Below, piece by piece: positions 6,345-11,331 of a stretch of DNA of 11,331 nt; the first letter of the stretch is position 1; every line of letters starts with the position of its first letter. The notes below the pieces were generated by a model, which saw nothing but the letters and a program-made list of their open reading frames with translations, had not been told where the DNA came from and did no database searches. The stretch comes from JBFHIJ01 sp041596515. Its GTDB lineage: Bacteria > Bacteroidota > Ignavibacteria > Kapaibacteriales > UBA2268. The translations under genes were made by a program, and so were the position numbers. The stretch is from positions 1 through 11,331 of the forward strand of contig JBFHIJ010000071.1 in assembly GCA_041596515.1 (NCBI GenBank). The letters are read 5' to 3'.

Positions 6345-9300
6345 TTACTCTACCACAATTTTATCTACTTCTTTCATTAGGCGGTCTGTCTCTGTGAGAG
6401 CTACTATCATTTTTTGATAGTGAAGTATGTCCTCAAAGTCCAGCGTTCTGCCTTTGCGGTCTTTTAGCCACTTTTGGGCGGGTTGGTAGCCGCCTATGTA
6501 GAACTCCCATGCTACCTGCGGAACATTATCGAAATACTGGGTGTCATTTATGTAGACTTTACCTTTTTTGTATGTTGGCTTAGCTACTGTGTTATCTCCG
6601 TCTATAGGGTACTGGGTGATGTACTCTTCTACTACAGGGCTTTCCAGTAGGTGTATTTCTCTGATTTGCCTGCCGAGTGCCGCCAATGCCCAAAACGTTT
6701 CCGTGTCTTTCGGATATGGTACACGTGGAAAGTCTATTTTCAGAAATTCTTTATATTTTTCTCTGTAAGCAGGCGAATGCAAAACTGCGTAGATATAATC
6801 CAAAATGTCTATTGGTGCAAATGTGCCCTCGGTTTCTTCTTTTTCCGCTGTGAACTTCAGTCCTATTTTATCCGCTATCTGCTTTACTACTTCCATGTTT
6901 AGATTAGGCTTTCTGCCCGTCTCTCCGCCTATGCTCTCTTGCTTATTTTCTTCAGGGTATAGGTAGAGAGGGAAGACTAGTTCACCACCCCGACGATAAT
7001 AATTTAAATCAATTATGGTTTTAGTAATCGAGACTATATCCCACACAGGTGAGCCTATAACTTGCCACTGCCTTCCTATCGCTAAACCAACATTTTGACC
7101 TTTTAAGAAGTGCTGCATTATTTCTTTTCGACTTCTTTCAATAAAGTAATTATTGTAATACACATATCTTTCGTCAAATGGTCTATAGTTAAGTTTACAT
7201 AAATATTTAGAATTGTAACTCTTAGCTTCAGCCTTTACATCAATTATTTTCCATCTATGTTTATCTTTAAGATTATATTTGTTCTCTAATTCATTTTTAT
7301 CCAATTCGAAAAAGTGTTTAACTCTACTAATTAAAGATTCCATTCTTTCATCTATTATAAAAGAGTCTCTAGATGTAACAATTCCAACACTGCTTTGAGG
7401 AAATAATTCAGTGATTTGAATTCCATTATCAAACTTTTTCTGTAGTCCAAAATTTTTCGGAACAAAATAGTAATTAGGCTTCTCATTTGGAATATTTTCA
7501 TAGGGAACTTTTCCAAGAGTATTATCTAAAAGATAATGATACTTGTCATCTCTTTTACCATACAAATCATAATGGTACACTTCAGCCAAGGCGTTCGCTT
7601 TTTTCTTTCCGGTTTTTACTAATAGATTTATTGAAACACCTTGCTGAATATCAAAAACATTGAAATCAGGTGAACCATCAGGACAAACTTCTTTCTTTTT
7701 ACTATTCCCATGTAGATCAATAGTATATATCTTATCGTATGTCTTAAGCAAATTCCATCTCATACCGCGAAAAGTGGGATTATCTAAAAATCCATGTGGA
7801 TTTATAAAAGCAAGTATACCTTCTCCGTTGCGTTCAATAAAATACTGACCGTATCTCAAAAATTTTACATAATCATCATTTATCCATTTAGGATTACGTT
7901 CCTGAAGCTTTATTTTCCCACCCGGTTCTTTTTTATAATCTTCCATCAAATCCATAATCCATTTGCCTTTATTGGCACTTTCACCAGAATACGGCGGATT
8001 ACCGATAATGCACATAACGGGAGTGTCTCTTTTAATATGGTTAGCCTCGTTGGCTTCGGCACTGAGCCAGCTTGCAAAAAGACCGCCTGTGTCTGGGTGG
8101 TGTTCTTCCAGGCTGTTAGTCAGGAACACTCGGAAACGCTGCTCTTTTGTGGGCTTGTATCCTGTTTCTTTCAGAAGCAAATCAAGTTTAAGGTGAGCCA
8201 TAGCGTAGCTCGCCATCAGCAGCTCAAATCCGTTTAGGCGAGGCAAAAGGTGATCTTCCACATACTTGCTCCAAATGCCCTGCTGCCCTTTGAATTTCTT
8301 ATGTATATGTTTCACAACTTCAGCAAGGAAAGTGCCTGTACCAGTGGCAGGATCAAGGATCTGCACTTTATGTACTTCTTTTTCAATTTTTTTGCCAAGT
8401 TGGTCAACTTTTATCTTTGTTTTGGAAGTATCGGCAAGTCCCTGCGGTAAACCAAAATCAGTTTTCAAAATATCATCTACAGCCCGAACGATAAAATCCA
8501 CCACAGGCTGAGGAGTGTACCACACGCCACGAGATTTACGAAGTTTAGGGTCGTACTCGCTAAGGAAAGTCTCATAAAAATGGATAATAGGATCTTCCAT
8601 TTTAGTAGCTTTGCCGTATTCACTTAAGATCATTTCCACGTTGGTGGCAAGGAAAATATCGGCAAGACTGTCAACAATCCATTTAATCCTGTCATCAATT
8701 TCAGGGCCTGAAATATAGCCGAAAAGTTTACGCAGAAAAGGATTAGATTTAGGGATAAGCTCAGCCGCTTCCTGCCTGCTGAAATCATCTAAAGTCTGAT
8801 CGTGCAGTCTGGCAGCAAACATACCGTAGGCGATAGTCTGAGCATAAACATCTGCAAAACCTTTAGGCGTGATGTCATGAATCAATATCTCTCTGAAAGC
8901 CGTCATCTGGTCTTTCAGAGAACTGTTATCTTCATTATCTTTATCGCTTTCCAGAGCTTTTTCTATAACATCTGAAAGAAGCCTGGCTTTGCCCGCCATC
9001 ATCTGAGCCAGCTTTTTAGGACTTTTAATATTTTGACCAACATGCAGGCAAAAATCTTTAATAAGATTTTCGAAAGCTCTGAAATTCTCAGGAAGTGGCT
9101 TAATCCCTTTATCAGTAACTTCACCAATAGTAATATCAGTTACAAACTCACCATCTCTATAGAGCAAAAATCTAAGATAGTCAGTAAAAATCAGATTATT
9201 CAACGAATTTTTATATCGTTTAAACTGCTCTTTGTTAGCTTTCTTGCCTACTAGGTCTTTATTCCCAATATCCTTAGCTTCGATGAAGCCGACAGGAATT

Positions 9301-9482
9301 TCTTTTCTGGTAAGAATATAATCGGGAGCACCGCAGCTTTGCCTTTTAGGTTCATTTGTGGCACGAATGTCCGGCATTATAGATTCTATAAGTTGCTGCA
9401 AATCACCACGAAAAGAGTGTTCTGTAGCGTTGCCAAGTTTGAATCTTTCATTCAACACAGAGATATATTGGTCAATAGTCAT
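6345..9482 (-). CDS. Single-chain restriction-modification enzyme, type ISP-like without helicase (N6-adenine methylase)
   Basis: 1045-residue protein predicted to methylate adenine-N6 at a specific site and probably to cut unmodified DNA. The N-terminus carries a PD-(D/E)xK nuclease signature: TEHSFRGDL (20-28), APDY (D54) and GFIEAK (E68, K70). A helical linker covers about 130-310. The gamma-class methylase follows, with RGVWYTPQPVVDFIVR (318-333), SAM-binding motif I LDPATGTGTF (376-385) and catalytic NPPY (495-498). The C-terminal part matches the type ISP specificity domain, with YRPFDERYVYY and, near the end, LDYIYAVLHSPAYREKYKEFLKIDFPR (cited for its position rather than as a probe). 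Classical type ISP enzymes such as LlaGI have about 1,600 residues with a helicase between nuclease and methylase; none fits here, so it would behave like type IIG/IIL. GAAGAA lies upstream of the ATG. Base composition is uneven: residues about 642-781 are unusually AT-rich, suggesting domain exchange. No partner subunit gene is nearby. Confidence 0.88.
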   Translation of the reverse strand: MTIDQYISVLNERFKLGNATEHSFRGDLQQLIESIMPDIRATNEPKRQSCGAPDYILTRKEIPVGFIEAKDIGNKDLVGKKANKEQFKRYKNSLNNLIFTDYLRFLLYRDGEFVTDITIGEVTDKGIKPLPENFRAFENLIKDFCLHVGQNIKSPKKLAQMMAGKARLLSDVIEKALESDKDNEDNSSLKDQMTAFREILIHDITPKGFADVYAQTIAYGMFAARLHDQTLDDFSRQEAAELIPKSNPFLRKLFGYISGPEIDDRIKWIVDSLADIFLATNVEMILSEYGKATKMEDPIIHFYETFLSEYDPKLRKSRGVWYTPQPVVDFIVRAVDDILKTDFGLPQGLADTSKTKIKVDQLGKKIEKEVHKVQILDPATGTGTFLAEVVKHIHKKFKGQQGIWSKYVEDHLLPRLNGFELLMASYAMAHLKLDLLLKETGYKPTKEQRFRVFLTNSLEEHHPDTGGLFASWLSAEANEANHIKRDTPVMCIIGNPPYSGESANKGKWIMDLMEDYKKEPGGKIKLQERNPKWINDDYVKFLRYGQYFIERNGEGILAFINPHGFLDNPTFRGMRWNLLKTYDKIYTIDLHGNSKKKEVCPDGSPDFNVFDIQQGVSINLLVKTGKKKANALAEVYHYDLYGKRDDKYHYLLDNTLGKVPYENIPNEKPNYYFVPKNFGLQKKFDNGIQITELFPQSSVGIVTSRDSFIIDERMESLISRVKHFFELDKNELENKYNLKDKHRWKIIDVKAEAKSYNSKYLCKLNYRPFDERYVYYNNYFIERSRKEIMQHFLKGQNVGLAIGRQWQVIGSPVWDIVSITKTIIDLNYYRRGGELVFPLYLYPEENKQESIGGETGRKPNLNMEVVKQIADKIGLKFTAEKEETEGTFAPIDILDYIYAVLHSPAYREKYKEFLKIDFPRVPYPKDTETFWALAALGRQIREIHLLESPVVEEYITQYPIDGDNTVAKPTYKKGKVYINDTQYFDNVPQVAWEFYIGGYQPAQKWLKDRKGRTLDFEDILHYQKMIVALTETDRLMKEVDKIVVE

Positions 9483-9522
9483 AGTTATTCTTCAAGAGAA
9501 ATATTGCAGATTGTATTACTGA

Positions 9523-9530
9523 CAAATATA
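9523..9530 (-). promoter_or_regulatory. Putative -7 promoter element of the restriction-modification gene
   Basis: On the minus strand this is TATATTTG, an exact match to the Bacteroidota -7 consensus TAnnTTTG and the same octamer as in front of lpxH. It ends 40 bases before the start codon, giving a plausible short leader. No TTG was found 17-23 bases upstream, so the -33 element is missing or degenerate. Confidence 0.4.
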
Positions 9531-9560
9531 CAAAATATGTAATACGATTAACCCAGATTT

Positions 9561-9726
9561 GTCATTAGATGCCATAAAAAGTGCTGTAAATGACCGTAGT
9601 ACCAAGGCGTATGCTTACTTCCTTTGTAAGAAAATATTACCAAATTGCTGATTGAACAAGGGGTTTCAACCCCTTGCCATACAATGACATTAGAGATTAT
9701 TTATATTTTCAAATGACATTTTTAGG
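9561..9726 (+). repeat. Intergenic repeat element, copy B
   Basis: Second copy of the element at 2778-2942, in the same orientation on the plus strand, about 87% identical over its first 126 bases by hand alignment. The inverted ends here are one base longer: TGTCATT (9560-9566) and AATGACA (9712-9718), enclosing 159 bases. It keeps the hairpin CAAGGGG-TTTCAA-CCCCTTG (9657-9676), with one loop change against copy A, and has a second stem CTTAC/GTAAG (9614-9618 with 9626-9630) that is mismatched in copy A. It sits between the hutU terminator and the promoter region of the restriction-modification gene, so unlike copy A it need not be transcribed in the plus direction. No target-site duplication was evident. 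Confidence 0.75.
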
Positions 9727-9747
9727 ATTAACTGACAATTTCAGAAT

Positions 9748-9783
9748 AAAAAAAAGGAAGCCTCTCATCAGAAGCTCCCTTTT
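9748..9783 (-). terminator. Rho-independent terminator of hutU
   Basis: AAAAGGAAGC (9752-9761) pairs with GCTCCCTTTT (9774-9783) with one A-C mismatch. An inner TCT/AGA stem closes a CATC loop. Read on the minus strand, the hairpin runs straight into eight T residues (9755-9748), a canonical terminator about 80 bases after the hutU stop. It has some T-tract in the plus direction too and could be bidirectional. Confidence 0.8.
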
Positions 9784-9833
9784 ATAAAATTCTATGTAGT
9801 TTTCTCGACCTTGGGGTTATAGTATGTCTTCAT

Positions 9834-9853
9834 CCGTGGGGTTAACCCCGCGG
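9834..9853. repeat. GC-rich palindrome in the hutU 3' region
   Basis: CCGTGGGG-TTAA-CCCCGCGG forms an 8-bp stem with a single G-T wobble and a TTAA loop, within AT-rich sequence between the hutU stop and its terminator. No T-tract follows on either strand, so it is not a terminator by itself. Its core GGGGTT..AACCCC resembles the hairpin inside the two intergenic repeats, but the flanks do not match. It may be a REP-like element or an mRNA 3'-end stabiliser. Confidence 0.5.
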
Positions 9854-9864
9854 CTGATAAAATT

Positions 9865-11331
9865 TTACTTAAAAATCTTATCAAATGCTGCGTCGATCAC
9901 ATTATCATCTGCGATGTTTGGAAGTGTAACTTTTAATTTGGGTTCTGCTTCCATAGCACGTTTGATAGCAAAAATTGCTTCTTCGTTGCGAGCCCAGCTT
10001 CTTCTAGAAATACCGTTATTCACGTCCCAGTGAAGCATCATTTTCAATCTGCGTTCAGCATCTTCGCTGCCGTCAAGCATCATACCAAATCCGCCATTGA
10101 TTACTTCACCCCAACCTACACCGCCGCCATTATGGATAGAAACCCATGTAGCACCGCGGAATGAGTCACCTATTACGTTATGAATAGCCATGTCAGCGGT
10201 GAAGCTTGAACCATCATAAATGTTAGAAGTTTCGCGGAACGGAGAGTCCGTACCTGAAACGTCATGGTGATCTCTGCCTAAGATAACAGGTTCAGAGATT
10301 TTACCTGCTTTAATAGCATCATTAAAGGCTTTTGCGATATTGATACGACCTTCTGCATCTGCATAAAGAATGCGCGCCTGAGAGCCGACAACCATTTTGT
10401 TTTTGCCTGCTTCTTTGATCCAGCGGATGTTGTCATCCATTTGCTGTTTGATTTCTTCAGGAGCAGTTTTCATCATTTCTTCTAATACTTCAGTTGCGAT
10501 TTTGTCAGTCATTTCCAAATCTTTAGGATCTGAGCTTGAGCATACCCAACGGAAAGGACCAAAGCCGTAATCAAAGCACATTGGCCCCATAATATCTTCT
10601 ACATAAGAAGGATATTTAAATTTATTAGTTCCTTCTTTCATTACGTCAGCACCTGCTCTGCTAGCTTCCAGAAGGAAAGCATTACCGTAATCCCAGAAAT
10701 ACATGCCTTTTTCAGCCATTTTATTTACGGCAGCTACGTGACGACGAAGAGTTTTTTGAACTTCTTCTTTGAATCTTTCAGGTTCGTCTCTCATCATCTT
10801 ATTCGATTCTTCATAGCTAAAGCCTACTGGATAATAACCGCCTGCCCAAGGGTTATGAAGAGAAGTCTGGTCAGAACCTAATTCCACTTCGATATTTCTT
10901 TCAACTAAGCGTTCCCAAAGATCTACGATATTGCCTATGAATGCAAGAGATACCGCTTCCTTGTTAGCTTTAGCTTCCAAAGCTCTGTCAATCACTTTAT
11001 CTACATCGTCAAATATTTCATCTACCCAGCCTTGTTCATGGCGAGTTTTAGCAGGTTTAGGGTTAACTTCAGCACAGATACTTACAGAACCTGCAATAAC
11101 CGCTGCTTTAGGTTGAGCACCTGACATGCCGCCCAGACCTGCTGTAACGTATAGTTTACCTGCAAGACCGCTACCACCTTTAGAGAATTTTCTTCCTGCA
11201 TTTAGCAATGTGATAGTTGTTCCATGCACAATACCCTGAGGGCCGATATACATGAAAGAACCTGCTGTCATCTGACCATATTGCGATACACCTAAGGCAT
11301 TGAATTTTTCCCAATCATCAGGTTTAGAGTA
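9865..11331 (-). CDS. hutU: Urocanate hydratase, C-terminal part (runs off the right edge)
   Basis: NAD+-dependent cytoplasmic enzyme converting urocanate to 4-imidazolone-5-propanoate, second step of histidine degradation. 488 codons are visible. The frame stays open from 11271 to the edge at 11331 (ending YSKPDDWEKFNALGVSQYGQ before the internal Met), so the ATG at 11271 is not the true start. Recognisable family blocks are TAGSFMYIGPQGIVHGTT, GLGGMSGAQPKAA (a dinucleotide-binding-like glycine cluster), GFGPFRWVCSSSDPKDLEMTD, GRDHHDVSGTDSPFRE, and ATWVSIHNGGGVGWGEVINGG. The extra helical segments suggest the longer HutU form (about 660-680 residues, found in Bacteroidota-like bacteria and vertebrates) rather than the roughly 550-residue form. 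GC content is slightly higher than in its neighbours, as expected for a conserved gene. The terminator behind it makes it the last or only gene of its transcript; no other hut gene is within the window. Confidence 0.96.
   Translation of the reverse strand, partial: YSKPDDWEKFNALGVSQYGQMTAGSFMYIGPQGIVHGTTITLLNAGRKFSKGGSGLAGKLYVTAGLGGMSGAQPKAAVIAGSVSICAEVNPKPAKTRHEQGWVDEIFDDVDKVIDRALEAKANKEAVSLAFIGNIVDLWERLVERNIEVELGSDQTSLHNPWAGGYYPVGFSYEESNKMMRDEPERFKEEVQKTLRRHVAAVNKMAEKGMYFWDYGNAFLLEASRAGADVMKEGTNKFKYPSYVEDIMGPMCFDYGFGPFRWVCSSSDPKDLEMTDKIATEVLEEMMKTAPEEIKQQMDDNIRWIKEAGKNKMVVGSQARILYADAEGRINIAKAFNDAIKAGKISEPVILGRDHHDVSGTDSPFRETSNIYDGSSFTADMAIHNVIGDSFRGATWVSIHNGGGVGWGEVINGGFGMMLDGSEDAERRLKMMLHWDVNNGISRRSWARNEEAIFAIKRAMEAEPKLKVTLPNIADDNVIDAAFDKIFK

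Noticed and set aside
7794..8237. 147-codon plus-strand open frame inside the restriction-modification gene
   Set aside because: Antisense to the conserved methylase region; phenylalanine/isoleucine-rich translation with no family resemblance.
11269..11271. ATG at 11271-11269 as the true start of urocanate hydratase
   Set aside because: The reading frame continues open to the window edge with family-consistent residues (DDWEKFNALGVSQYGQ), so this Met is internal and the gene is cut by the window boundary.

Overview
This 11.3 kb window is AT-rich (roughly 37% GC by eye). It looks like chromosome from a diderm bacterium of the Bacteroidota/Chlorobi/Ignavibacteria-Kapabacteria (FCB) group. The evidence is an LpxH lipid A enzyme with the wording usual in that group, a TPR/PD40-propeller/OmpA envelope protein of PorE-like architecture, a DUF4919 lipoprotein, a long-form urocanate hydratase, and two exact copies of the Bacteroidota -7 promoter octamer TATATTTG. 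The genus cannot be named from sequence alone.

Layout, left to right. (1) A two-gene operon on the plus strand: lpxH (197-931), then dnaX (934-2757) two bases later. It is followed by a repeat element (copy A, about 2778-2942) and a strong terminator (2962-3006). (2) On the minus strand, convergent with dnaX, is a 675-residue secreted or outer-membrane protein (3101-5128) with TPR-like, PD40, carboxypeptidase-regulatory-like and OmpA-C parts. (3) After a 413-bp divergent intergenic region comes a DUF4919 lipoprotein on the plus strand (5542-6246). (4) Convergent with it on the minus strand is a 1045-residue single-chain restriction-modification enzyme with type ISP-like nuclease, methylase and specificity regions but no helicase (6345-9482). 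It has its own terminator and a promoter candidate. (5) Copy B of the repeat (about 9561-9726) follows, then a terminator, a GC-rich palindrome, and the C-terminal 488 residues of urocanate hydratase (minus strand, 9865 to past the right edge).

Most of the content is housekeeping: lipid A synthesis, the replicative clamp loader, cell-envelope anchoring and histidine degradation. The restriction-modification gene is the accessory item. I found no complete novel multi-gene system. The observations most worth following are: an 11-A tract inside dnaX with stop codons just downstream in both alternative frames, which would give a gamma-like product; a pair of about 160-bp intergenic repeats with short terminal inverted repeats and a conserved hairpin; and a strongly AT-rich specificity segment embedded in a GC-richer restriction-modification gene.
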